This document shows, piece by piece, positions 44,563 through 53,335 of a DNA stretch of 64,000 nt. This DNA comes from Streptomonospora alba (GTDB lineage: Bacteria > Actinomycetota > Actinomycetes > Streptosporangiales > Streptosporangiaceae): NCBI RefSeq assembly GCF_000826685.1, contig NZ_JROO01000034.1:29351-93350 (forward strand). Reading direction: 5' to 3'. Made by a program: the position numbers and the translations under genes. Under the pieces are notes generated by a model, which was not told where the DNA came from, did not search any database, and saw only the letters and a program-made list of their open reading frames with translations. How positions within the stretch are numbered: position 1 is the stretch's first letter; the number at the start of each line of letters is the position of its first letter.

Positions 44563-46710
44563 TTAGACCGCGGTACGGCCCCCGTCACGCCGCGAGGCGA
44601 ATGGGCCATTCAAGAGGTCCCGGGTGGCATCGACGAATTCGTCGCCGGTTTCGTGCAGAGAGCGCAGGAGATCGGCGAGGCGCGCCACTCGGCGAAACTC
44701 CGCACCATAGCGGCGCTGGGTCTCGACAGGAAGTACGGGTAGGCTAAGCCGCCGCGGGTCGACTCGCAGCATCCGGTGGCTGCTGGAGCTCGCGCGCGCG
44801 ACCTGGCGCGCCCCTTCGCCCGTCGTCAGCATTCCTGCCAGGAACCAGGGGTCGACAGCGGCTTCATCGGGACGCAGCACATAGACATTGGGCCCTGGAT
44901 ACGCGCCGGCTTCCTCTTCGCCAGCCACCCGGGCAATCGGTCTTCGTACCCACGCCGGTGCGGCCGCCGGAACGAGGACATCCCTCTCGCGGATCGGCGG
45001 ATTGCGCATCGGATCGATGTCCACATGCTCCGTACCCGACGGGGAGCTGCCTTCGATGAGGTCATCCGTCGTGAGGACTCGCGCATCGACCGCCCCATGC
45101 CTGGGCGTTGAATCATCATCACTCAAGCGCAGGGACGCTTGCGGCCGCCGCACGGTCACCGCGCCACGCTCTGCAAGTTGCTCCACGGTCAGAAACTGCG
45201 CCGACCCCCGGTCGGAGTCCGGCAGCGTTATAGGGACGGTGGTCAGCTCGCGGCTCTCCTCGAGTAGTTGCTCCGTCCGATTCCGTAGACTCACCAGACG
45301 TTCTTCCGACTCTTGGGCGCTGAACCGGACAGGAAGGTGGAGCCGCGGAGTCAGGACGACGTCCTCGCCGAGGAGGTCTAGTGGGGAGACCGCCCGCGCT
45401 CGACCAGGCCGCTCGGCAAACGAGCCCGGGCTCATGCAGAACTCGGCCCACAAGCCGAAAATGTCTTCGGTCGCCCGCGCCCATTCCTGCTCATCTCTTG
45501 GCTCACTCAAGTCTTCCCAATCGAGGAAGAGCACCGGCGTTGAAGGGGAGACCCCGTCTTCGGCCGAGCGTTCCAGGATCCACAGATGGAGCGGCAGAGC
45601 ATGGTAGGCCGAAAGACCTGTCGGCAGCGACACGACTGCCCGTACAACACTTTCCTGGACCAGCGAGCGCCGGATACGGCGCCCGGAGGGGCGCTCGGCT
45701 GCTGCCGGAGGCATGAGCGCCACGACGCGCCCCCGGGGGCGCACCTGCGCAAGCGCGTGTTGCACCCACGCCAACTCCGACTCCAACCGCGGTGGAACGC
45801 CGTGAACCCAACGGGGGTCATGTTCCAGTTCTTCCAAGCCCCAGTTCCGGTCGCCAACCGGCGGGGCGAACGCGACGGCGTCCGCGCGCCCCAGGGGGAA
45901 GGCGGGCCGGTGCAGGGCGTCGTCAGCGTGCACGTCGGTGTACGGTGATGAGCGATCTGCGTCAGCGAAGGCAAGGCGCAGTGCCGCCACCCAGGCAGCA
46001 TCCGGGTCACGCTCTTGGGCACGCACACGTCTCCAGCCGCGGTTCGCCGCAGCAATCAGCACTTGGCCTCGGCCGCAGGCGGGATCTACAAGCTCCGTAG
46101 CGCCGTCGCCAGCAAGCAGGGCCATCAGGTCCGCGATCTCGCGCGGAACGGTACGCAGCGACGGCCCAGCTGTTGAGTCAGCGTGGCGGACAAGCGCTTC
46201 GAAAAGCGAGGCGGGCGCCGTATTCTGGGAGACCTCAGCTGCCGCGACGAGCAGGTCGGGCATACCCGCCCCAAGATTCGGTTGCCGAAGGCGCGCGGCC
46301 ATGTCGGCAATACCGGGTCCGACGCGTTTCTTCCCGGTGAACTCGCGCTCGGCGTCGACTAGGAAAGCTCCGAGGCTGTCGGAGTCTGAGGGCACCGCCG
46401 CTGCCGGATGTCGATGTAGGTGGAGCAGTAGAAGCCCCACAGTGCCCAACGTCTGATTCCCTGACGCTGTTCCGCGGACCGAGTCGAAGGCTTGGAACAG
46501 GCGGCGACGCGGGTCGATGGGCTCGCCAGCACCGCGCGCGGTCACCCACTCTTCAACCTCGGTGAGGTCGAAGCGCGGACTGCGGTCGGTCCCTCCCACC
46601 GGCGCTGGGAAGTCACTATAGCGGCGACGCCAGTTGCTGACTGCCGCCGGCTTCACCCCCACAAGCCGGGCAATCTCGGCGGATGTCACCTCTGCTCGAC
46701 CGGCCACCAT
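44563..46710 (-). CDS. HTH-N6-methylase-like protein with altered catalytic motif
   Basis: The protein has 715 residues. The N-terminal MerR/phage-type HTH (about 8-42; SAEIARLVGVKPAAVSNWRR) is followed by a type I M-like core. Motif I is preserved as LVDPACGRGQVL, but motif IV reads AFAPPVGD where NPP(F/Y) is expected, so the catalytic Asn is missing. A specificity-like region follows toward the C-terminus. It may bind SAM and DNA without methylating, acting as a sensor or regulator. GAGGTG precedes the ATG at 46710. It is divergent from the pPIWI-RE operon. Confidence 0.8.
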   Translation of the reverse strand: MVAGRAEVTSAEIARLVGVKPAAVSNWRRRYSDFPAPVGGTDRSPRFDLTEVEEWVTARGAGEPIDPRRRLFQAFDSVRGTASGNQTLGTVGLLLLHLHRHPAAAVPSDSDSLGAFLVDAEREFTGKKRVGPGIADMAARLRQPNLGAGMPDLLVAAAEVSQNTAPASLFEALVRHADSTAGPSLRTVPREIADLMALLAGDGATELVDPACGRGQVLIAAANRGWRRVRAQERDPDAAWVAALRLAFADADRSSPYTDVHADDALHRPAFPLGRADAVAFAPPVGDRNWGLEELEHDPRWVHGVPPRLESELAWVQHALAQVRPRGRVVALMPPAAAERPSGRRIRRSLVQESVVRAVVSLPTGLSAYHALPLHLWILERSAEDGVSPSTPVLFLDWEDLSEPRDEQEWARATEDIFGLWAEFCMSPGSFAERPGRARAVSPLDLLGEDVVLTPRLHLPVRFSAQESEERLVSLRNRTEQLLEESRELTTVPITLPDSDRGSAQFLTVEQLAERGAVTVRRPQASLRLSDDDSTPRHGAVDARVLTTDDLIEGSSPSGTEHVDIDPMRNPPIRERDVLVPAAAPAWVRRPIARVAGEEEAGAYPGPNVYVLRPDEAAVDPWFLAGMLTTGEGARQVARASSSSHRMLRVDPRRLSLPVLPVETQRRYGAEFRRVARLADLLRSLHETGDEFVDATRDLLNGPFASRRDGGRTAV

Positions 46711-46895
46711 AGTCACACCTCTCACCTGCGGATTTGCAACCCCGCAGGCCTGACTATACACACCTCCGCCTCTGGTTGATCATCACCCATCTCATTGGTT
46801 GATGGTATTAACACTCTTGTCCGTGCTACGGTTAACAGCACTCCCGTTGCTCTCCGATCACATCCGCGCATGTCCTCGGCCACGTGAGGTACTTC
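46711..46895. promoter_or_regulatory. Divergent promoter region with direct repeats
   Basis: This 185-bp AT-richer gap separates the divergent methylase-like gene and the pPIWI-RE operon. It holds two copies of TGGTTGAT (46773-46780 and 46796-46803), 23 bp apart, and two TTAACA-type motifs just downstream. It is a plausible operator for the HTH domain of the methylase-like protein. No certain -10/-35 pair can be named. Confidence 0.4.
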
Positions 46896-48563
46896 ATGCC
46901 GCCTTCCTCCGGTCTTCCTCCCGGTCTCCGGGGTGACCCCTACCTCCTCCGCATCAGTCCGCGCTCGGCAAAGGCCTCTGAAACCGAATGCCCCGCCTAT
47001 CTCGCAGCTAAGGCCCACCCCGCCCTGGTCGCGGAGAAGCGCGTCCGCAAAGGCAAGCACTCCTTGGAGACGTTTCCTCTCCGCTTCGTCCAGGAGCGGA
47101 TCGATGCCCTGGAGTTCCACAGCAGTGCTTCAGCCCTCGGATCCGCTACCGGCCAGCCCCGCCCGCACCTGCACCCCGGCCTGGCCCGCTATGTCGACCA
47201 GGCACTCCATCACTACAGTCCTCATCTGCATCAGCTCACGGATCCCGAGCTGCGGCCTGTCCCCCACTACTGGGTCGCTCGGTCCAGTCACGAGCGCACA
47301 TGGGAGATGTTCACCTGGGGACGTCGCTATGAATCGCCGGATGGCACAGTGCGCGAATTCCGCTTCCTACGCATGGGCAGCGTCGAGAGGGCAGAGCTGG
47401 CCACAAGCGCCCCCTCCAGAGCGGAACGGTCCGAGGCCGAGATTGCGATCGCCGCCCATACGACCGCGATCGGCCGCCCTGCGCGCTGGCCGCCACCGGA
47501 GGAGTGGGGGCAACCGTTTCCGCTTCTCGGCCCCCACCGGCCACCCGGATACATCCGACGCGTCCGCGTAATCGAAATCGGTCTCATGGACGGCTCGCGC
47601 AACGTCCTGTTCGATGGTGCCCCCGAGGAGGCCAAGGCCCGATACGAAGAGCGAGGGCGCCACCGGCACATCGAGATCGTCGCCGGCGGCGCTCCCCGGC
47701 CAGGAACCTCTTGCGTCGACTGCAAAGCGCTCATGGTCTGCGAGGAGCGCATATGGGCGCCCGGACTGCTAGGTGTCCGAACCCGGCAGGCCCCGCTACG
47801 CACAGTCTCGGCCAGCGACTTGCGCTACCACCGGCAGTGCCCCGCGCAATACCACATGCGTGCACTGAAACTACCCAAAGCCGACGAGTACGCCGCTGAG
47901 CATAGGCGCGGCAAAGCCGTACACGCCTGGCTGGAAGATGCCCACCGGAGGGCGGCTGTCCACGGGCAACCCTGCACACCAAATTCCGTCCCTGAAGCCC
48001 CGGAGACATGGGGCGAGACCGAGTGGGCGCTTCCACAGGAAGAAATACGCCTGGGCATACGAATGCTCACCTCGCACGCGGGCGTCTGCCCGTTCAGCAG
48101 CGCGATCTCCCACTCCGATCCGGAGCCCGACCTGGCCTTCTTTGACGCCTACGCCAACGCGGTCGTGCTGGCCAAACCCGATCTACTCTTCTATGAGGAC
48201 GGCGCACCGGTGTGGCGCGAAACCAAAACGCGCCGTTCGGGCGCCACTTCCCGCCGTGAGCTATTCCGCCGCTATCCCCAGCTCGCCTTGGGCCTACTGA
48301 TACTCCATGGCGGACACCTCGGCGAGCAGACCGAGGGCGCGCGAGTCGAGCTTGAGGTGCTCTACCCCGACCGCCTCCCCGACCTGATCTTCTTGCACGC
48401 CGACGATCCGATCGACGTCGAAGCAGCCAAAGAAGTCCTCTATTCCCTCACCCGGTCCTGGCACGGTGACACCTCCTATCCCGCGCACCCGCACGAGGAC
48501 GCCTGCCGCCGCTGCCCCGTCTCTCACTGGTGTCCCGACGCCGCCCTACCCAAAGAGGAGTGA
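46896..48563 (+). CDS. Fe-S type PD-(D/E)XK nuclease (Cas4/AddB-like)
   Basis: The protein has 555 residues. The C-terminal half has the RecB-nuclease pattern: a first Cys in RYHRQCPAQYHM, HRRGKAVHAWLEDAH (nuclease helix with His), PDLLFYEDGAPVWRETKTRR (D...ExK) and the terminal cluster CRRCPVSHWC. This is the four-cysteine iron-sulfur arrangement of Cas4/AddB nucleases. The N-terminal half repeats a similar cysteine layout (ECPAYLAAKAHP, then CVDCKALMVC) without an obvious D...ExK. GAGG lies 6 nt before ATG 46896. It is the first gene of the pPIWI-RE operon and probably trims DNA in that pathway. Confidence 0.75.
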   Translation: MPPSSGLPPGLRGDPYLLRISPRSAKASETECPAYLAAKAHPALVAEKRVRKGKHSLETFPLRFVQERIDALEFHSSASALGSATGQPRPHLHPGLARYVDQALHHYSPHLHQLTDPELRPVPHYWVARSSHERTWEMFTWGRRYESPDGTVREFRFLRMGSVERAELATSAPSRAERSEAEIAIAAHTTAIGRPARWPPPEEWGQPFPLLGPHRPPGYIRRVRVIEIGLMDGSRNVLFDGAPEEAKARYEERGRHRHIEIVAGGAPRPGTSCVDCKALMVCEERIWAPGLLGVRTRQAPLRTVSASDLRYHRQCPAQYHMRALKLPKADEYAAEHRRGKAVHAWLEDAHRRAAVHGQPCTPNSVPEAPETWGETEWALPQEEIRLGIRMLTSHAGVCPFSSAISHSDPEPDLAFFDAYANAVVLAKPDLLFYEDGAPVWRETKTRRSGATSRRELFRRYPQLALGLLILHGGHLGEQTEGARVELEVLYPDRLPDLIFLHADDPIDVEAAKEVLYSLTRSWHGDTSYPAHPHEDACRRCPVSHWCPDAALPKEE

Positions 48564-48567
48564 GCCG

Positions 48568-49779
48568 ATGAACACCATCCCTGAAACGGCGCCGGCAGGT
48601 ACTGATGCCGACTTCTACGAGGGAGAGAATCTGTTGCGGGTAGTCGCCACCGCCATCATGCGCCTGGCCCAGGGCCGTCTCCACGGTGACGGCCTCTACG
48701 ACGCGACCGTCCAACAGGCCTATGACCACCTCGTGTTGCGGAGCCTGCGCGCGAACCTCAAACCGCCGCACAGTGTTGCCCAGATGGCCCGATGGGCTCG
48801 GGAGAAACCCTTGCCCGAATGGCCGATCCGGCTACCGGAGGCACTGCTTCCACCGGAGACCCGGCTGGTCGATCCCGATACACATACGCCCACCCAGCAT
48901 TGCGCCGAATGGGCCGTCAGCGCTTCCTCAGCGGTCAGCGAGGTCTACCAGAACTCCGTCATGCGCGGCGCTCTCGACTTCGCACGATCCCTAGAGGATC
49001 CCGAGGCCTACGCCGCTTTCCGACGACTGCTGATCAAACACCCCGTGCTCACCGGAGCCGAACTCCTCCGGACTGTCTCGTCGCCTGGTCTGGACGCCAT
49101 GCAGCACCTAATCAAGCGCGCCTACCTGCGGGCTCCCGCAGCCCATCTGCACAACGGCACGTTCTTGGTATGCGAACGCTGCCATTGCCTGCTGGTCCGC
49201 GGTGCATCCGGCGAACCTGTCTGCGAACTTGATCGCTGCCGACGTGAGGGGCGCCCCCGCATCGGCGACCGCCTGCCCGCGGAACGCGAGGGCGGCATTT
49301 ACCAGATCGGCCGCCCACTGCGGACGTTTGTCACCGGCCCGGGACTGGCTGAAGTAGAACTGGAGGAGAAGCTGACAACCCTGGGGTTGACCGTGGAGAT
49401 GTGGCCCGGCTTCGACGCTTACGACCTGCGCGTCTCCTTTCCCGACGCTGCAATCTGGGCGGTCGATGTGAAGGATCGGGCCAATCCCGCGCTATTGGGC
49501 CGTGCTGCCCGCCCCCTCCCCGCAGACCCTCCCTATGATCACGGGTTCCTGGTCGTCCCCCGCTACCGGTTCGACGACCGCGAGGACTACGCCCGCGTCT
49601 TCCGGCACCACCGCCCCGACAACCTCGAAAACCGACTGAACTTGCTCGCCGACGATGAGCTGGTGGAGCGCGCACGCCTCCGCCTCACCGGCCGAACAAG
49701 ATTCGGCGAAGGAGTCACCCCGCAGCGCACCTTTCTGCCCACCCCGACGACGACCACGGAGGAAACCGGCGATGCGTGA
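48568..49779 (+). CDS. pPIWI-RE-associated restriction-endonuclease-fold protein
   Basis: The protein has 403 residues. It has a helical N-terminal part, then a zinc-ribbon-like segment CERCHCLLVRG...CELDRC (about 201-225), and a C-terminal PD-(D/E)XK core with DAYDLRV (about 284-290) and WAVDVKDRANP (about 298-308). The order REase, helicase, pPIWI-RE is the known three-gene module of the pPIWI-RE family. GAGGAG precedes the ATG, and the stop overlaps the helicase start by 8 bp. Predicted role: cutting DNA selected by the pPIWI-RE protein. Confidence 0.8.
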   Translation: MNTIPETAPAGTDADFYEGENLLRVVATAIMRLAQGRLHGDGLYDATVQQAYDHLVLRSLRANLKPPHSVAQMARWAREKPLPEWPIRLPEALLPPETRLVDPDTHTPTQHCAEWAVSASSAVSEVYQNSVMRGALDFARSLEDPEAYAAFRRLLIKHPVLTGAELLRTVSSPGLDAMQHLIKRAYLRAPAAHLHNGTFLVCERCHCLLVRGASGEPVCELDRCRREGRPRIGDRLPAEREGGIYQIGRPLRTFVTGPGLAEVELEEKLTTLGLTVEMWPGFDAYDLRVSFPDAAIWAVDVKDRANPALLGRAARPLPADPPYDHGFLVVPRYRFDDREDYARVFRHHRPDNLENRLNLLADDELVERARLRLTGRTRFGEGVTPQRTFLPTPTTTTEETGDA

Positions 49780-52700
49780 CCGCAGTTCTTGGCACGGCAA
49801 GCTGCTGGTACAACTCAACGATGCCTGGCCAAACGGGGCCAACTCGTTCCGCCCTGGCGACCTCCTCGACGTCGAACTGGGCCTGTACTTGCTCGGCACA
49901 GCGCTGCCGGGCCATGCTGCGGCCGATACCTGGACTCTGTTCGACGGTTACCCCTACAGCCAGGCGTTCGGTGGAGCTGACACCCCTGACGAACTGCTGC
50001 GCATCCGCCGGGCGCGCTACTACCTCACCGCCATGCGCCGACCGCGCGAGTGGATCATGGGCCTGCGGGCCTACATCGCTCTGCCCGTCGAACTGCGAGG
50101 CTATGAACTCGATTCCCCCGAAGACACCCCCCAGCGCCGGTCTCCCTCCCGCGCCGCGAAGCGGTTTGACGTCTACGAACACGTGCTCACGACACCTCCG
50201 CCGTTCGCCCGCCGACGCTTGCCGGTGGCCGAGGCCGACGAGTACCGCTTCAAAACAAAAGACCGCACGCACTCGGTCAAATTCGACGAGGCGCTACTGA
50301 AGGCCGCCGGCGGGCACAGCGTCCCGGTCCCGGCACACGACTTCGAGGCGCCGCCGACCCTCCGCGGCAGTCCGATCAGCGTGCGCTGGGACCAGTTGCG
50401 CGCAGCGGCGCGCGAAATGGATGCACGTGAGCAAGCGCTTCCTGGCGTAAGCGGTGGTCGGTGGGCTGAGCGGCTGGAACGCGTCGAATTGCGGGTGCGC
50501 GACGAACCCCGTGGCCAATTCCGCGGCACCAATACATTCACAATCCAAGGGTTGGCCCACCTGGTCGGCATGGTCGGTGCGGGTAAATCGACGTTGCGCG
50601 ACATCCTAACGTTCTGGGCCGCGACGAAGCGCGGTGCCCGCATGACCGTAGTGGTCTCCGATGTCGCCGAAACCCTGGATGTCGTCAACCGCTTCGCGCA
50701 CTTGGGCGTACGCGCCGCGCCAGTGCTCGGGCATTCCACCCGTGAGCGCAACGCAGCGCGTCTGCACCACCGGCTGGCCAACGGTGAAGCCACGTCTCCA
50801 TTGGAACACACGGACGAAGCCTTCCGCTTCCTCAGCAGCGCATGCCCGGTCGATGCGTTGCGGGGCACCGAATCCCATCGGCCGCTGCGGCTCGCCGATG
50901 CGCCGTGCGGCACTCTCCTTCCCGTCGCCCGTCATGAAGAACGCGGCCAGGAGGGCGCCGAAGAATCCGACGAATCAGTCGGCGCACGCCTTCCTGCGGG
51001 CCTTCACGAACTGGATTCCAACGAAGCCGCCGCCCCGCCGCCGCCAGAGGAAAAGTCGACCCCCCACGCCTGCCCGCTATGGGGCTCTTGCCCTCGCAAC
51101 ATCGGTGCGCGGGAGTTGACCGAGGCTCAGGTATGGGTGTCCACGCCCGCGGGGCTGGTACACAGCGGCGTCCCGGCACAGATGAACGAGGAACGCATTC
51201 GGTACCTGGAATTGGCGGCTCGCCGTAGCGACATCGTCATCGTCGACGAGGCGGACCGCGTACAGATGCTCTTGGACACGGCGTTCGCACCATCGGCCAC
51301 CCTGGTCGGCCGGTCGCCCAACTCGTGGCTGGATGAGGTGTCCCGGCACAAGGTCGCCGAACTGGCTGGCCAAGGACGTATTCAGCTCTCGGCGCGCGAC
51401 GTCGACGACTGGACCAACGCCGTCGACACCGTCGCCTCCGCCACCGACCGCTGCTACTCGCTGCTGGTCAACGACGCCGACCTGCGGTCGTGGATCACCA
51501 AGGACTACTTCAGCGCGCTCACTCTGCACCAGTGGCTCATGGCGAATTGGTTCCCGGACCTGCTAGGCACCGAGCAGGAAGGCGTGCAAGAAGGCACAGA
51601 GGTCGAGGCAGCCACCGAGCGGCGAACAGCCATGGAACACGTGGAGGCCGCACTCGACCGCTTCCGCGATGCGCCCCTGCAAACCGAGGAGCCGACCGGA
51701 CCGGACGATCAGGTGACCGCCGACCGCAACCGGTTGAGCCAGCTCGCACTGGAACTGCTGCATGCATTGCATGGCTCCGAGACCCGGCAACGCCTGCGCC
51801 AGGTGCTGTCTGAACTTGTACAGAACGACGAAGATGTACTGGCCGAACTCGATCTCCACGCAGTCCGCTTCGAGTTCACACTGCTACTGGCCGCCCTGCA
51901 CCACCACCTCAACATCATGACCACGCTGTGGCCACGCGTGGAGGCCGCGCTGAACCTCCACGACACCTCCAACGTGCTTTCTCGCCGACCGCCGCCCGAC
52001 TATGACCCAGTGATTCCCGAGTCGCCCATGGGCAACGTCTTGGGCTTCCAATTCCAAGGCGACGACAGAGTGAAGGACGGCGTCCAAAGCGGCGAACTCC
52101 GCTTCTTCCGATGCAACGGTGTGGGGCGCGAACTGCTGCTCACACTGCCGCACCTGCCCGAAGTCGACGACCGGACCGGGCCGAACGTCTTGCTCATGTC
52201 GGCAACGAGCTGGGCCGGCACATCCAGCCGCTACCACCTCCATACGCCCGTGACCGCAGTTCTGCGGCCCCGCGAGGAGGAAGCCGAGGCAATCCTGAGG
52301 ACGCGGTTCGAGAAGCTTCCTCTCTACTGCCCCGACACTTCACAACCGCTGCGCCTCTCCGGAAGCCCTACACCCGAGCTGCGCTCGGCCGCCCTGAAAA
52401 AGATGCTCCACCAACTCGCGGTCCCACCTCGGGGCCTACCCAACGCCAAGTCTCTCCTCCAGCAGGAACTCGACGAGTTGGATGATCCTGACCGGCGGAG
52501 GGCACTTCTCCTGGTCGGCAGCTACAGCGAAGCCAAAGAAGCGAGCGAATACCTCGATGGGATCCCGGAGTGGCGCGGCCGCGTGGTCCGACTCGTCCCC
52601 GACGAGGCGGACCTCGACGACACCTGGATGACTCTCCGCAGGGGCGACGTATCCGACTTCGCATCGTCCGACCAGGGCCATCTTCTAGTCGCGCCGCTGT

Positions 52701-53275
52701 TGGCCGTCGAGCGCGGACACAACATCGTGCTCCGTGGCGGCAAAGCGGCTATCGGTTCGGTCTACTTCCTCGCGCGCCCACATCCGAGGCCCGACGACAT
52801 AGCCCTGGCCGTGCAGGCCATCAACGACTGGGCCGTGCGCCAAATCCGCGGCGTCGGATACGAGTTCAGGCGAACCGCGCAGGCCGCACCAACCCCACAC
52901 GAGGCCGGATTGGCGTTCCGGTCCCGTGCCCGGCGGCAGTGGAACCGCTACCTGACACGCCGCCTGGCCTGGTCGAGCCTGCCGGAAGACGAAAAGACGG
53001 CGTTTACTTGGGACCAGCTGGTCGTGATTTGGCAGGTCATCGGCCGCTTGGTGCGCGGAGGCGTCCCGGCACGCGCAGTCTTCGTCGATGCGGCGTTCTT
53101 CCCTCAAGAGGCCGCCCACCGTGGCGAAGACACCCCCAGGACGGGGCTGCTCGCCGGGATGCACGCGGTCCTCGGCCACTACTTCAACGAGACGAGCGAC
53201 GCAGCGGCCATCGACCGATCGCTGGTGGAAGCTTTGTATGAACCGCTCTTCACAGCGCTCAGCGAGATCGACTGA
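49772..53275 (+). CDS. DinG-like superfamily 2 helicase of the pPIWI-RE module
   Basis: The protein has 1167 residues. Walker A GMVGAGKST is near residue 265, and motif II reads VDEADRVQ (about 491), a DEAD-like box. Four cysteines between Walker A and motif II (CPVD..., CGT..., CPLWGSC) suggest an Fe-S or zinc insert as in DinG/XPD helicases. The C-terminal helicase lobe includes VGSYSEAKEA and RGHNIVLRGGKAAIGS. GGAGG precedes the ATG. It presumably unwinds nucleic acid for the pPIWI-RE effector. Confidence 0.82.
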   Translation: MRDRSSWHGKLLVQLNDAWPNGANSFRPGDLLDVELGLYLLGTALPGHAAADTWTLFDGYPYSQAFGGADTPDELLRIRRARYYLTAMRRPREWIMGLRAYIALPVELRGYELDSPEDTPQRRSPSRAAKRFDVYEHVLTTPPPFARRRLPVAEADEYRFKTKDRTHSVKFDEALLKAAGGHSVPVPAHDFEAPPTLRGSPISVRWDQLRAAAREMDAREQALPGVSGGRWAERLERVELRVRDEPRGQFRGTNTFTIQGLAHLVGMVGAGKSTLRDILTFWAATKRGARMTVVVSDVAETLDVVNRFAHLGVRAAPVLGHSTRERNAARLHHRLANGEATSPLEHTDEAFRFLSSACPVDALRGTESHRPLRLADAPCGTLLPVARHEERGQEGAEESDESVGARLPAGLHELDSNEAAAPPPPEEKSTPHACPLWGSCPRNIGARELTEAQVWVSTPAGLVHSGVPAQMNEERIRYLELAARRSDIVIVDEADRVQMLLDTAFAPSATLVGRSPNSWLDEVSRHKVAELAGQGRIQLSARDVDDWTNAVDTVASATDRCYSLLVNDADLRSWITKDYFSALTLHQWLMANWFPDLLGTEQEGVQEGTEVEAATERRTAMEHVEAALDRFRDAPLQTEEPTGPDDQVTADRNRLSQLALELLHALHGSETRQRLRQVLSELVQNDEDVLAELDLHAVRFEFTLLLAALHHHLNIMTTLWPRVEAALNLHDTSNVLSRRPPPDYDPVIPESPMGNVLGFQFQGDDRVKDGVQSGELRFFRCNGVGRELLLTLPHLPEVDDRTGPNVLLMSATSWAGTSSRYHLHTPVTAVLRPREEEAEAILRTRFEKLPLYCPDTSQPLRLSGSPTPELRSAALKKMLHQLAVPPRGLPNAKSLLQQELDELDDPDRRRALLLVGSYSEAKEASEYLDGIPEWRGRVVRLVPDEADLDDTWMTLRRGDVSDFASSDQGHLLVAPLLAVERGHNIVLRGGKAAIGSVYFLARPHPRPDDIALAVQAINDWAVRQIRGVGYEFRRTAQAAPTPHEAGLAFRSRARRQWNRYLTRRLAWSSLPEDEKTAFTWDQLVVIWQVIGRLVRGGVPARAVFVDAAFFPQEAAHRGEDTPRTGLLAGMHAVLGHYFNETSDAAAIDRSLVEALYEPLFTALSEID

Positions 53276-53335
53276 AGCAGGCCGCACAGATCCGGGCTAT
53301 CTCGGCCCCGAACGATTTTATGAAAGGCCATCGCC

